Shown: positions 16,701-25,684, numbered from the stretch's first letter. The stretch is 64,000 nucleotides of DNA from AP-15 sp963772295 (GCA_963772295.1 CAVYWO010000003.1:62001-126000), one strand, 5' to 3'. Translations and numbers: made by a program. The notes: generated from the letters alone by a model not told the origin.

Positions 16701-17927
16701 CTAGGCCTCGCTGACCATCCGCCCGCGGTTCAGGATCCGGCGCGGATCGAAGCTGTCCCGAATCCGGGCGGAAAGCGCCGCCAGGGGCGGCGGCTGCGGC
16801 TCGAACACCGGAACCGCCTGGCGCAGCGCCGCCGATCCTTTGATCAGAGTCGCGTGCCCGGTGTCCTGCCCGTCGGCGCCGCGGATCGCGGCGCGGATCA
16901 TCGCGGCGCCGCCATCATTGGAGCCTTCGACCGCCGTCCACAATAGCCCCCCGCCCCAATCGAGATACCATGCGGCATCGAGGCGATGGCCGATCGTCTG
17001 GCCGAGCCCGGCGCCGCGGCTCGGCGGCACCGAGATCCGCCACACGGCACGGCCGGCGAGCCCGGAGAAAGACGCCGCGTCGCCGACGGCGCGCCAGAAA
17101 TCGGCCGAGGCCGCATCGTCGAGCACCGCGGTTTCATGTTCCACGGCGAGCTCGAAGAGCAGCCGCTCGCGCCGGAAACCGACCGATGGCGCCGGTCCTT
17201 CGAGGCGAAACGCCGCGATGTCCGCCATCCCCGCCGGCGCCGGCGGCGCCGCCGCGCCCGGCAGATAGGCGGCGCCGGAGACCTCGTGCGGCGAGGCGAG
17301 CGCCCGTTGCATCGCCCGCGTCGCCGCGGCGGGGTCGAGCCCGGCGACGAGGACGGTGCAGGCGCTCTCGGGCTGCGGCAACACCTTGACCGTGATCTCC
17401 TCGAGCACGGCGAGCGTCCCGAGGGAGCCGGCCATCAGTTTCGGGAGGTCGTAGCCGGTGACGTTCTTGACCACCTTGCCGCCGGCCTTGAACACTTCGC
17501 CGCGCCCGCTGACGCCGCGAAAGCCGAGGAAATGGTCGCGCGCGGCGCCGGACTTGACCCGCCGCGGTCCGGAGAGGTTGCAGGCGATGACGCCGCCCAG
17601 CGTGCCGCACGCCGCCGCCTCCGGCGGCAGGCCATAGAGCGCACCCCAATCCGGCGGCTCGAAGGCGAGCATCTGGCCGGCGGCGGTGAGGGCGGCGTCG
17701 ATCTCGGCGAGCCGGGTCGCAGCGCCCGCAGTCAGGACCAGCTCGCTCGGCTCGTAATCGCGGATTCCGGCGAGCCGCGACAGGTCGAGGGTGCGCGGCA
17801 ACTGCAACGGCCGGCCGAGCCCGCGCTTCGTGCCGCCGGCGGCGATTTCGAGCGGCTCCTCGGCGGCGAGCGCATCGCCGACGGTATCGCGCAATTCCTG
17901 GAAACTCGTTGGCGAGAACTGGGCCAT
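16701..17927 (-). CDS. glcE: Glycolate oxidase FAD-binding subunit GlcE
   Basis: 408 residues. The PCMH-type FAD domain shows LEIAAGGTKRGLGRP, LTAGAATRLAEIDAAL, AACGTLGGVIACNLSGPRR and GGKVVKNVTGYDLPKLMAGS, followed by an FAD-oxidase C-terminal domain. GlcE partners GlcD and GlcF to oxidise glycolate to glyoxylate. The catalytic subunit gene glcD lies about 8 kb away on the opposite strand instead of directly upstream, which is atypical. A short relic of another glcE copy lies at 19270-19374. Confidence 0.92.
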   Translation of the reverse strand: MAQFSPTSFQELRDTVGDALAAEEPLEIAAGGTKRGLGRPLQLPRTLDLSRLAGIRDYEPSELVLTAGAATRLAEIDAALTAAGQMLAFEPPDWGALYGLPPEAAACGTLGGVIACNLSGPRRVKSGAARDHFLGFRGVSGRGEVFKAGGKVVKNVTGYDLPKLMAGSLGTLAVLEEITVKVLPQPESACTVLVAGLDPAAATRAMQRALASPHEVSGAAYLPGAAAPPAPAGMADIAAFRLEGPAPSVGFRRERLLFELAVEHETAVLDDAASADFWRAVGDAASFSGLAGRAVWRISVPPSRGAGLGQTIGHRLDAAWYLDWGGGLLWTAVEGSNDGGAAMIRAAIRGADGQDTGHATLIKGSAALRQAVPVFEPQPPPLAALSARIRDSFDPRRILNRGRMVSEA

Positions 17928-17940
17928 CCCGCCGACACGT

Positions 17941-17997
17941 TGTCATTGCGAGCGCGGCGAAGCAATCTCCGTCGCGGCCGGTCAGGATTGCCACGTC
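17941..17997. repeat. Dispersed intergenic repeat unit
   Basis: TGTCATTGCGAGCG, CGAAGCAATC and GGATTGCCACG form the familiar degenerate palindrome found between genes in many Proteobacteria. It sits upstream of glcE. Confidence 0.55.
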
Positions 17998-18028
17998 CTC
18001 AGCGGCTCCCACCGAGCCAGCCTCGTAC

Positions 18029-18259
18029 TTACTTCAGCTGGACATTGTTATAGTCCGATGTCGCCTCGGTTTCGACGCACGCGTGCAGGAGGATGTCCGG
18101 CAGCCTCACCTTCAGGGCGAAAAAGCAGGTGATGTAGAGGGCACCAATCCCGATCGCGACGGCGAACAAAAACGGATTGATCTGGCTGACCGTCCGGTCG
18201 AAGCGACGCAGCAGCTGTCGTCGATGACCGCCTCGCGGGGATATCGGCTGCATTGCCAT
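18029..18259 (-). CDS. Small hypothetical membrane protein
   Basis: 76 residues as drawn from ATG 18259; ATG 18253 is an alternative. The core RFDRTVSQINPFLFAVAIGI then GALYITCFFALK forms one clear membrane span flanked by charged residues, unlike a random GC-rich frame. No family is recognised. It may be real or a decayed tail of a larger gene. Confidence 0.35.
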   Translation of the reverse strand: MAMQPISPRGGHRRQLLRRFDRTVSQINPFLFAVAIGIGALYITCFFALKVRLPDILLHACVETEATSDYNNVQLK

Positions 18260-18490
18260 CGCGCGACCACAACTCCGTGCGGGCGCCCTGGGTCGTGGTT
18301 ATCCGATGCCGCGGAAGACGTCCTTACTCTAGGCTATTAATCCAGAGCAATAAGAGGATCGGTTGCCGCGAGCCTCTTCCCGAGGATCGGGAGATGAGCG
18401 GCGCAGCCCAAAATACGGCTGACGGGCCGCCTCTCCTCACAACATGCAGGTCCGTTCCCCGGCGGTCCGGCAGAGCCGGGCGCAGATCGG

Positions 18491-19225
18491 TCAAGCCCGA
18501 TCCGCCACAACCCCCGGAAGCCGAAATCGGCTCACATAGGTCCTTTCGATATCGGCCAATGCGGACAGCGCGTCGATATCCTTGATCACGACCCGCTGCT
18601 CCTCGATTGCCAAGAGGCCATCGTCGCGAAGCTGTCGCAAGGTGCGGTTGACGTGAGGAACGCTGAGGCCCAGAGCATCGGCGATCAGCTCCTGGGTGAG
18701 CGGCATCTGATACGACCGCTCGTCGGCCAGTCCAACGACCTGCAGTCGGGTCAGCAGTTCCAGCAGAAAATGCCCCACGCGTTCGAGTGCCGAGCGCCGG
18801 CCGACATCGATCAGATGCTCGGCATAGAGCGCCGCCTCGCAGGCAAAGGACCAGAAAATCGCCGCCGCAACCCGGGGGGATCGGTCGAAGAGCCCGATCA
18901 GGACGGCGAACGGAACGGAGCTGACCACCGCGTCGGTGAGCGCTGTCACCGAGTACAGCGCACTTTCGAAGAAACAACCGGGAAAGCCGATAAAATCACC
19001 AGGAACCACAATATTCAATACTTGGCGTCGTCCGTCACGAAGAATCCGATAACGGATCGCGCTACCCTCCAGCAATACCGACAAGGTCTCGTAGTTGCGC
19101 CCTTCCGTGATGATTTCCCGATTGCGGCGAACGGAACGCGTCGCCGAAAGCAGAGCATCGAAGGTGGCGGTCTCCTCGGGCGAGAGCCCGGCGAGCCAGG
19201 CGAGCTTGCGGGCGAGCGGCATCAT
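18491..19225 (-). CDS. Crp/Fnr-family transcriptional regulator
   Basis: 244 residues. The cyclic-nucleotide-binding-like beta roll spans about residues 20-135 (IITEGRNYETLSVLLEGSAI, VVPGDFIGFPG). A dimer helix and a Crp-type winged HTH follow (MPLTQELIADALGLSVPHVN then RTLRQLRDDGLL). The N-terminal Cys cluster of oxygen-sensing Fnr is absent. Target genes cannot be deduced. It lies near cyclase genes, so a cyclic-nucleotide input is possible but unproven. Confidence 0.9.
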   Translation of the reverse strand: MMPLARKLAWLAGLSPEETATFDALLSATRSVRRNREIITEGRNYETLSVLLEGSAIRYRILRDGRRQVLNIVVPGDFIGFPGCFFESALYSVTALTDAVVSSVPFAVLIGLFDRSPRVAAAIFWSFACEAALYAEHLIDVGRRSALERVGHFLLELLTRLQVVGLADERSYQMPLTQELIADALGLSVPHVNRTLRQLRDDGLLAIEEQRVVIKDIDALSALADIERTYVSRFRLPGVVADRA

Positions 19226-19269
19226 ACGGCGAAACTCAAACCGAGCCGTATCGGCCGCGAACGATCATG

Positions 19270-19374
19270 AGGAAGCCCCAGGCCCTCGAAGGCGAGCATC
19301 TGGCCAGCGGCGGCGGGTGCGGCGCCGACCACGTCGCGCAGTTCGGCGAGCGAATTTGGCGGGTACAGTACCAT
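19270..19374 (-). pseudogene. Short relic of a second glcE
   Basis: The reading frame LYPPNSLAELRDVVG matches the GlcE N-terminus (FSPTSFQELRDTVG). It is followed at once by AAAGQMLAFEGLG, matching GlcE TAAGQMLAFEPPDWG about 75 residues further on. The middle is deleted and nothing follows. It lies just upstream of the Crp/Fnr start. Confidence 0.65.
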
Positions 19375-19474
19375 ACGGGCGCACGATGTCATCGGCGGCA
19401 GGCCGGCGCAATCGCGCCGCGGCCGACGCCATATTCTGGTTCTGGCGTGGTCGAACCACCCCCAAAACCTTCCA

Positions 19475-19525
19475 CCCGCGGGCCTGGCCCGCGGGTCCAT
19501 GGATAGCCGGGCCAAGCCCGGCTAT
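19475..19525. repeat. Pair of REP-like hairpins
   Basis: CCCGCGGGCC/GGCCCGCGGG with a T loop is followed by ATAGCCGGGC/GCCCGGCTAT with CAA. The second motif is similar to the unit inside the MITE-like element at 28182-28379. Confidence 0.7.
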
Positions 19526-19602
19526 GAACGAATAGGAAGCGCCTCGATCCGGATGGAAAACGCGCCGGAGCGTTCCGATGCGAAGCCGTTTACAATCGCA
19601 GC

Positions 19603-20370
19603 ATGAGAAGGCCGCGCATCCCCCGCGATCTGCTGGATCCGGTCGTCGACTATTTCAAGCCGCAGCGGGTGATCCTGTTCGGCTCGCGGGCGCGCGGCGA
19701 GGCCACGCGCGACAGCGACATCGACCTTCTGGTGGTCGTCGACGACGACACGCCGCCCGAGAAGCTGACCTCGCAGGCCGGATACGAGGCCCACCGCTCC
19801 GGCCGCGCCGCCGACGTCTTTCCGATGCGGGCGGAAACCTTCGAGCTCGACCGCAACATCGTCGGCACCCTGGCCGCCGAAGCCGATGCCGACGGCATCG
19901 TCGTCTACGGCTCTCCGAAAGGAACGCCATCTATGAAGGGCCCGGACCCGCATGCGCGGTGGGAGACCGTCGAGGGCTGGCTTGAGGCCGCCGAACAAGA
20001 CCGCAGAACCGCTGTGTTATGTCTCGCGGCCGATACCCCTTTGCGAGGGAGCGCCGCCTTTCATTGCCAGCAAGCGGTCGAGAAATTGTTGAAGGGGTTC
20101 CTCGTGCTCGCCGCCAAGCGCTCCCGCAAGACGCATTTGCTGGTGCAGCTCGGCAAAGCGGCACAGGAGAGCTTTCCCGAGATCTCCGATCTCGTAGACG
20201 CGGCGAAGGATTGGAGCCGTTGGGCGGTCGACTTCCGGTATCCGACGAGTAAAGGCCGCATCAAACCGGCGCCTGACGAGGATGCGTTGCGGCGCGCCCT
20301 GGCGGTCATCGATGAATTGGCATCGCGGCTGCGCGCCGCCAATCCCGAGCCCGCGACCGGTGATCTCTAA
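19603..20370 (+). CDS. Fused MNT nucleotidyltransferase - HEPN protein
   Basis: 255 residues. The N-terminal domain (about 1-110) has the MntA-type motif GSRARGEATRDSDIDLLVV, the canonical GSx10DxD. The C-terminal domain (about 118-245) is HEPN-like: helix FHCQQAVEKLLKGFLVLAAK followed by RSRKTH, matching the Rx4-6H RNase motif. In two-gene MntA/HepT systems the nucleotidyltransferase AMPylates and silences the HEPN RNase. Here both are one chain. Whether it acts as a self-controlled toxin or a housekeeping enzyme is unknown. No clear ribosome-binding site is seen before ATG 19603. Confidence 0.85.
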   Translation: MRRPRIPRDLLDPVVDYFKPQRVILFGSRARGEATRDSDIDLLVVVDDDTPPEKLTSQAGYEAHRSGRAADVFPMRAETFELDRNIVGTLAAEADADGIVVYGSPKGTPSMKGPDPHARWETVEGWLEAAEQDRRTAVLCLAADTPLRGSAAFHCQQAVEKLLKGFLVLAAKRSRKTHLLVQLGKAAQESFPEISDLVDAAKDWSRWAVDFRYPTSKGRIKPAPDEDALRRALAVIDELASRLRAANPEPATGDL

Positions 20371-20382
20371 TGTCAGCCCTCT

Positions 20383-21838
20383 TCATTCTTCGGGCATGCC
20401 CGCCCGGCGCAGCCCCTCGATCAGCCGATCGGAATAAGCCAGCCATTTCGGACTATCCGATAATGCGCGGTGCCGGGCCCTGTATACCGCGATGGTCTTG
20501 CTTGCGGTGCCTTTCAGGGAGAGGTACCGCTGGAGCGCTTCGCGGGCTTCCGCCTGCCGCCCGGTCAGTGCAAGTGCTGACGCCAGCAACGCTTGTTCGA
20601 TACTCATTTCGGGCGTCATGGCCAGCGCCCGACGCTCCCAATCGATCGCCTGGTCGTCCCGCTGCAGCATCAGGAGGGCCCATGCCTTCTCTCCATAAAA
20701 CGCCGCCAGCAGCGGGTCGCGCGGGCTGAGCCGGATCGCTCTGTCGGCGTACTCGATGCACTTTTCCGGTCGGCCCAGAAAATTGTTTGCCTGGCAAAGG
20801 ACCTCATAGCAACCGACGAAACTGGGACTGAGAGCAAGGGTTTGGTCCAACTCGGCGATCGCCTCTTCGAAGCGTTTTTGGAAGACAAGCACAAAGGCCT
20901 TGACGAAGTGAGCCCAATAGAAGTTCCGGTCGATGACGAGGGCGCGTGAGACCAGTTCGTCCGCCTGCCGAACGGCAGCCTTGGCGTCGGTACTCTGTAC
21001 CTGGACCACCGGTATCAAGTATTTCAATGACATAAAAGTCAGCGCAATAACGTTGCGATTGTCGATCTGCAGAGCACGTTCGCAAAAGGCAAAGGTCGGG
21101 TTGTGTGCTTCGAAAATGAATTGAGAAGTGAAGAAGCCCGCGAAGCACTGCAAGGCCAGATCCTGGGCATCGCGGTTGCCCGGAGGGGTGCGGGCCACGC
21201 GAGCCGCATCGATGTCGACCAACCGCAGCTCCAGCGGCCCCGACAAGCGCTCGACGATTTCATCCTGCATCGCCAGGAGATCGGCGCGGTTCGCGTCGAA
21301 CCGATCGGCCCAGAGATGCGCGCCGGTCGCCGCGTCGATGAGCTGGACATTCACCCGCACCCGACCGCCGCTCGGCTCCTCGCTTCCCTCCAGTACATAG
21401 CGGACGCCGAGATCGCGGCCCACCTGCTTCACGTCTATGGGCTTGCCCTTGTACGTGAAGGCGGTGCTGCGGGCGACCACGAAGCTGCCGCTGATCCGGG
21501 AGAGGCTGGTGGTCAGCTCCTCGGTAATGACGTCGGCGAGATAGTCCTGCGCCGGATCGCCGCTCAGATTGGCGAACGGCAGCACGACGATCGAGAGCCT
21601 TGGCGCGGGGGTCGTAGGCGAAGCCGCGATCGTCTGTAGCGAGACCGGACTGCGAACCGCGCCGCGCACATACCAGGCGGCGACGCCAACCGCCGCCAGG
21701 ACGACGATGACCGCGCCGACGGCGGCTGCGACGCGCGCCGTCACCCAGATCGATCTTGAAGACGCGAACCGGCTCCGCGATGTTCTTCAGCCTCTGTTCG
21801 CCCAAATCCTGCGCCGCGAGATCGATGTTGTTGCGTAC
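20383..21838 (-). pseudogene. 3' half of a cyclase-TolB-TPR gene (split gene)
   Basis: From about 21838 the frame reads VRNNIDLAAQDLGEQRLKNI and AEPVRVFKIDL, the very end of a class III cyclase domain. After one frameshift at a GGG run near 21748 it continues as a membrane segment (VAAAVGAVIVVLAAVGVAAW), a TolB-like domain (LSIVVLPFANLSGDPAQDYL) and TPR repeats to 20383. The longest open part starts at GTG 21744 and would give 453 residues. The catalytic 5' half is absent here; a precisely complementary 5' half lies at 27643-28062 on the other strand. Confidence 0.8.
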
Positions 21839-21883
21839 CGTAATTTTGTTTTCCTCCCGAACGTAAAATCCTCGAATTGGATC

Positions 21884-22155
21884 CATGCGCGCGCCAGGAA
21901 TGCGCCACAGGCGGGCTTCCTCGTCGATTTCCGGCCACGTCGCGGCGATCGCCTCGCCGGTGCGGCAGGCCGTCAGGATCACCCATTCGAGGCAGCGGGC
22001 CGCAAGGCCAGACCGCGCCCGCAGCTCGGCATGAAGGCCGGCAGCTCGGCATAGGGCAGGCTCGCATGGTGTTCGACCTTGCGCACCTTCTGGCGGGCCG
22101 GGAGCGCATGCGCCAGGTTGCCCTTCCATGTGCCGCCGGGTTCGCCGACGCGCCC
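21884..22155 (-). pseudogene. Tyrosine-recombinase (phage-type integrase) fragment
   Basis: The frame reads WKGNLAHALPARQKVRKVEH then HASLPYAELPAF. One frameshift later it reads ELRARSGLAARCLEWVILTA then CRTGEAIAATWPEIDEEARL. This is the middle of a P4-type integrase, including the first catalytic Arg (TACRTGE). The N-terminal DNA-binding part and the C-terminal HxxR/Tyr part are missing. It lies directly next to the 3' end of tRNA-Leu, the usual attachment point of such elements. Confidence 0.75.
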
Positions 22156-22259
22156 GCAGCGGTGGTCGAGATTCGGCCGGCGACTGGCGCCCCCGTGGTG
22201 CCCAAACCGGCCCGGTCGCCGCAGCCGGCCAATAGCAGCTCATAACACGTTGTAGTTGT

Positions 22260-22345
22260 TGGTGCGGACGGCGGGACTCGAACCCGCACCCTCAGGCGAG
22301 GAGCAGATTTTAAGTCTGCTGCGTCTACCGTTTCGCCACGTCCGC
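22260..22345 (-). tRNA. tRNA-Leu (anticodon TAA)
   Basis: On the minus strand GCGGACGTGG begins the acceptor stem, closing with GTCCGC, discriminator A and encoded CCA at 22260-22262. The anticodon arm GCAGA-CTTAAAA-TCTGC gives TAA. The long variable arm expected of Leu isoacceptors is present, and the T-arm is GCGGGTTCGAGTCCCGC. All stems pair. An integrase remnant starts about 100 bases beyond its 3' end. Confidence 0.95.
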
Positions 22346-22360
22346 CCCAGCCGCCGGTGG

Positions 22361-23161
22361 TCAGCCCTCGCCGAGCCCGTCCCAGGGCTCGCCGCCGAGC
22401 GCCCGGATCAAGGCCCGCAGCTCCTCGGTCGCCGCCTCGAGCCGCATCCGGTCGGTCCCTGACAGCACCAGGGTGACGCCGAAATCGCCGCGCCGGAAAT
22501 AGGGATAGGACCCGATCTCCAGATCGGACCAGCGCGCCTGCAGCCGGCCCAGATCCCGCGCCAGGACTCCTTCGCCAAGGTTGCAGCTGACGCTGCGGCT
22601 CAGCACCCTCGGACCACCCACCAGGCGATGCTTAAGCTGCCCAAAGATGCCCTGCATGATGCTCGGGACCCCGGGCAGCACGAAGACGTTGCCGATCCGG
22701 AAGCCGGGCGCCTGGGAAATCGGGTTCGGCAGCAATGCAGCACCCTCGGGCACCATCGCCATGCGCAACCGCGCCTCGTTCAGATGGCCGGCCGGGTAGT
22801 GGGCTTCGAGCAGCCGCTTGGCGTCCGGGTGCACGACCAGCGGCACGCCGAACGCATCGGCGACGGATTGCGCGGTGATGTCGTCATGGGTCGGGCCGAT
22901 CCCGCCCGTCGTAAACACGTGGTCGAAGGCCCGCCGGGCCTCGTTGACGGCGGCCGCGATGGCGCCGGGATCATCCGGTATCACCCGCGCTTCGCGAACG
23001 CGAATGCCGACATCGTTCAAGCCGCGGGTAAGGAAAGCCAGGTTTTCGTCCTGGGTGCGTCCCGACAGGATCTCGTTGCCGATGATCAGTACGCAGGCGG
23101 TGACCATCTTCCACGGCTCGGCTGCGGCGGCGGCCCCGGCCGCGGTCTGCGTCGTGCTCAT
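22361..23161 (-). CDS. Molybdopterin-binding domain protein (CinA N-terminal type)
   Basis: 266 residues. The MoCF_biosynth fold shows LIIGNEILSGRTQDENLAFL near residue 25 and FTTGGIGPTHDDITAQSVAD near 85. The length and absence of the C-terminal amidase domain match the CinA-like nicotinamide-nucleotide or competence/damage family found beside map or other housekeeping genes. The exact substrate is not known. It reads away from map, which starts 165 bases upstream in the opposite direction. Confidence 0.88.
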   Translation of the reverse strand: MSTTQTAAGAAAAAEPWKMVTACVLIIGNEILSGRTQDENLAFLTRGLNDVGIRVREARVIPDDPGAIAAAVNEARRAFDHVFTTGGIGPTHDDITAQSVADAFGVPLVVHPDAKRLLEAHYPAGHLNEARLRMAMVPEGAALLPNPISQAPGFRIGNVFVLPGVPSIMQGIFGQLKHRLVGGPRVLSRSVSCNLGEGVLARDLGRLQARWSDLEIGSYPYFRRGDFGVTLVLSGTDRMRLEAATEELRALIRALGGEPWDGLGEG

Positions 23162-23326
23162 CCTTTTCCCCGGCAGGCTGGCGCTATGCCGCCGCCTTCA
23201 TAAGCGAAGCGCGGCCAAGGCACAATTGCCGGCGAGGATTGTCTCGCATCGGTGGAATTCCTAATTTCAGGCTTGGCAACGGGGCGCCGATCGCGACGGC
23301 AAGCGATGATGCGAACGATACGCGGC

Positions 23327-24172
23327 ATGCAGCAACAGGATACGACGAGGGGGCTCGCCGGCGGCGCCCGCGACGGCCTGATCAAGATCCACGGCCCCGA
23401 AGCATTCGCCGCGATGCGGCGGGCCGGCGCCCTGGCGGCGGCGACGCTGGACTTCATCGCGCCCTATGTCCGCCCGGGCGTCACCACCGCCGCGCTCGAC
23501 CGGCTGTGCCACGATTTTGTCGCCGACCATGGCGCGATATCGGCACCGCTCAACTATCGCGGCTTTCCGAAGTCGATCTGCACCTCGGTCAACCATGTCG
23601 TCTGCCACGGCATCCCCGGCGACCGGCGGCTGGCGGAGGGCGATATCCTCAACATCGACGTGACCCCGATCCTCGACGGCTGGCACGGCAATTCGAGCCG
23701 GATGTACTGGGTCGGCGAGCGCATCCCGCTGAAGGCGCGCCGGCTTGTCGACGTGACCTACGAGGCGATGATGCGCGGCATTGCCGTGATCCGGCCGGGC
23801 CTGCGCACCGGTGCCATCGGCGCCGCCATCCAGGGCTTTGCCGAAAGCCACCGGTTCTCGGTGGTGCGCGATTTCTGCGGCCACGGGGTCGGGCGCATCT
23901 TTCACGATGCCCCCTCGATCCTCCATTACGGCCATCCGGACGAGGGGCCGGAATTGCGCGAGGGGATGTTCTTTACGGTCGAGCCGATGATCAACGCCGG
24001 GCGCTGGGAGGTGAAGATCCTGAGCGACGGCTGGACCGCGGTGACCAAGGACCGTTCGCTCTCCGCCCAGTTCGAGCATACGGTCGGGGTCACCGCGACC
24101 GGGTGCGAGATCTTCACGCTGTCGCCGGCCGGGCTGCACCGGCCGCCCTACCCCCCGGACGGCCGGCCCTGA
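23327..24172 (+). CDS. map: Methionine aminopeptidase, type I, with altered metal ligand
   Basis: 281 residues from ATG 23327; ATGs at 23252 and 23306 are in frame and no start has a good ribosome-binding site. The pita-bread fold is complete: FPKSICTSVNHVVCHGIPG, NIDVTPILDGWHG, CGHGVGRIFHDAPSI, FFTVEPMIN and SAQFEHTVGV supply His and Glu ligands. The second bridging Asp, normally in HGDSS or HGDTS, is Asn here (HGNSSRM; codon AAT 23690-23692). The enzyme removes N-terminal Met from proteins. Loss of this ligand would be expected to impair it. Confidence 0.9.
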   Translation: MQQQDTTRGLAGGARDGLIKIHGPEAFAAMRRAGALAAATLDFIAPYVRPGVTTAALDRLCHDFVADHGAISAPLNYRGFPKSICTSVNHVVCHGIPGDRRLAEGDILNIDVTPILDGWHGNSSRMYWVGERIPLKARRLVDVTYEAMMRGIAVIRPGLRTGAIGAAIQGFAESHRFSVVRDFCGHGVGRIFHDAPSILHYGHPDEGPELREGMFFTVEPMINAGRWEVKILSDGWTAVTKDRSLSAQFEHTVGVTATGCEIFTLSPAGLHRPPYPPDGRP

Positions 24173-24188
24173 CGGGCCGTTCCGGGGG

Positions 24189-24632
24189 TCAACCCTCCGG
24201 CAGAAAATCCTGGGCCAGGACCTGCTCGGCGGTAAAGGGGCAGTCGGCCGGGAACGCGCTTTCGGCGAGACCGGTTTCGTCGGCCGCGCGCTCGCGCGCT
24301 TCGATGAAGGCCTCGGCAAGCAGCTGATCGACCGCTGGCTGTAGACTCGGCAACTCGCGCACCAGCCTCCCGATCCGGCGCCTCTGCTCGCGTATCGTCG
24401 CCGACCAGCTCCTGGATCGGAACCCGACCTGAACCCGCCACTTCAGCAGATGGGCCAGCAGCACGACGAGCCGGGTCTCGATGTGGCGCTTGTCGCTCCG
24501 ACCCATGCTCTCGAGCGCCTCGGCGATGTTCTCGATGTCGAGCCGTGCGAATTCGCCGGCGCGCAGCAGGCGCGCCTGCTCCATCGACCAGGCGTAGAAA
24601 TCCTCCTCATAACCTGCGGCGTTGACCGCCAT
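24189..24632 (-). CDS. DUF29 family protein
   Basis: 147 residues. It has the DUF29 pattern YEEDFYAWSMEQARLLRAGE then DIENIAEALESMGRSDKRHI, HLLKWRVQV and RSWSATIREQRR. The family is small, helical and of unknown function, common in Cyanobacteria and Alphaproteobacteria. ATG 24632 was chosen because it starts the family pattern and follows CAGAGG at a 7-base distance. It lies tail-to-tail with map and divergent from glxR, with 91 bases between the starts. Confidence 0.85.
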   Translation of the reverse strand: MAVNAAGYEEDFYAWSMEQARLLRAGEFARLDIENIAEALESMGRSDKRHIETRLVVLLAHLLKWRVQVGFRSRSWSATIREQRRRIGRLVRELPSLQPAVDQLLAEAFIEARERAADETGLAESAFPADCPFTAEQVLAQDFLPEG

Positions 24633-24723
24633 CGCCGATCCTCTGCTTCCGCCCCGGCTTGAGCCGGCGGCCGAAACTGTAGCACTCTGCGGGCAGCAAC
24701 AGCCCGCGCAGCGAGGAGGGGTC

Positions 24724-25605
24724 ATGCAGATCGGTTTCATCGGGCTCGGGATCATGGGTCACCCGATGGCGCTCAACCTGTTGAAGGGCGGGCATCGCCT
24801 CTTCGTCTACGGGCGGCGCCGGCTGCCGGACGACGTCCGCGCGGCGGGTGCCGTCGTCTGCGACCGCATCAAGGAGATCGCCGAACGCGCCGAGACCGTG
24901 ATCCTGATGGTGCCGGATACGCCTGACGTCAAAAGCGTGCTGTTTGATCCCGACGGTGTGGCCGAAGGGTTGTCGCCGGGCAAGACCGTCGTCGATATGA
25001 GCTCGATCTCGCCGATCGAGACCAAGCTCTTTGCCAAGGCGATCAACGAGAAGGGCTGCGACTATCTCGATGCGCCGGTCTCGGGCGGCGAGGTCGGCGC
25101 CCGCGCCGGCTCGCTGACGATCATGGTCGGCGGTCCCGAAGCCGCCTTTGCCAGGGTCCGGCCGATCTTCGAGCTGTTGGGCAAGAACATCACGCTGGTC
25201 GGCGGCAACGGCGACGGCCAGACCGCCAAGGTCGCCAACCAGATCATCGTCGCCCTGACGATCGAGGCGGTCGGCGAGGCGCTGTTGTTCGCGGCCTGCG
25301 CCGGCGCCGACCCGGCCAAGGTGCGGCAGGCGCTGATGGGCGGCTTCGCCGCCTCGCGCATCCTCGAAGTGCATGGCGAGCGGATGATCAAGCGCACGTT
25401 CGATCCCGGCTTTCGCATCGAATTGCATCAGAAGGATCTGAACCTCGCGCTGCAGGGAGCGCGGGCGCTCAGTTTGTCGTTGCCCAATACCGCGACCACC
25501 CAGGAATTGTTCAACGCCGCCGCCGCCCTCGGCGGCAAGGGCTGGGATCATTCGGGGCTCGTGCGCGTGCTCGAGCATCTGGCCGGCCACCCGGTGGCGC
25601 GGTGA
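24724..25605 (+). CDS. glxR: 2-hydroxy-3-oxopropionate (tartronate semialdehyde) reductase
   Basis: 293 residues. The Rossmann domain has GFIGLGIMGHPMALNLLKGG; the substrate loop is DAPVSGGEVGARAGSLTIMV; the catalytic Lys is in GQTAKVANQIIV; a C-terminal all-helical dimer domain follows. It reduces tartronate semialdehyde to D-glycerate with NAD(P)H. ATG 24724 follows GAGGAGGGG directly. It fits between the glycolate oxidase genes and the glycerate kinase of this window, although glyoxylate carboligase and hydroxypyruvate isomerase genes are not seen nearby. Confidence 0.92.
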   Translation: MQIGFIGLGIMGHPMALNLLKGGHRLFVYGRRRLPDDVRAAGAVVCDRIKEIAERAETVILMVPDTPDVKSVLFDPDGVAEGLSPGKTVVDMSSISPIETKLFAKAINEKGCDYLDAPVSGGEVGARAGSLTIMVGGPEAAFARVRPIFELLGKNITLVGGNGDGQTAKVANQIIVALTIEAVGEALLFAACAGADPAKVRQALMGGFAASRILEVHGERMIKRTFDPGFRIELHQKDLNLALQGARALSLSLPNTATTQELFNAAAALGGKGWDHSGLVRVLEHLAGHPVAR

Positions 25606-25684
25606 GCGCCGATCCCGGTCGCCGGCGGGTTTGACCGCGGCCCAAGCCCTCCCTATCTTTCGGGCGGGTCCGAGAGGTTTTGGC

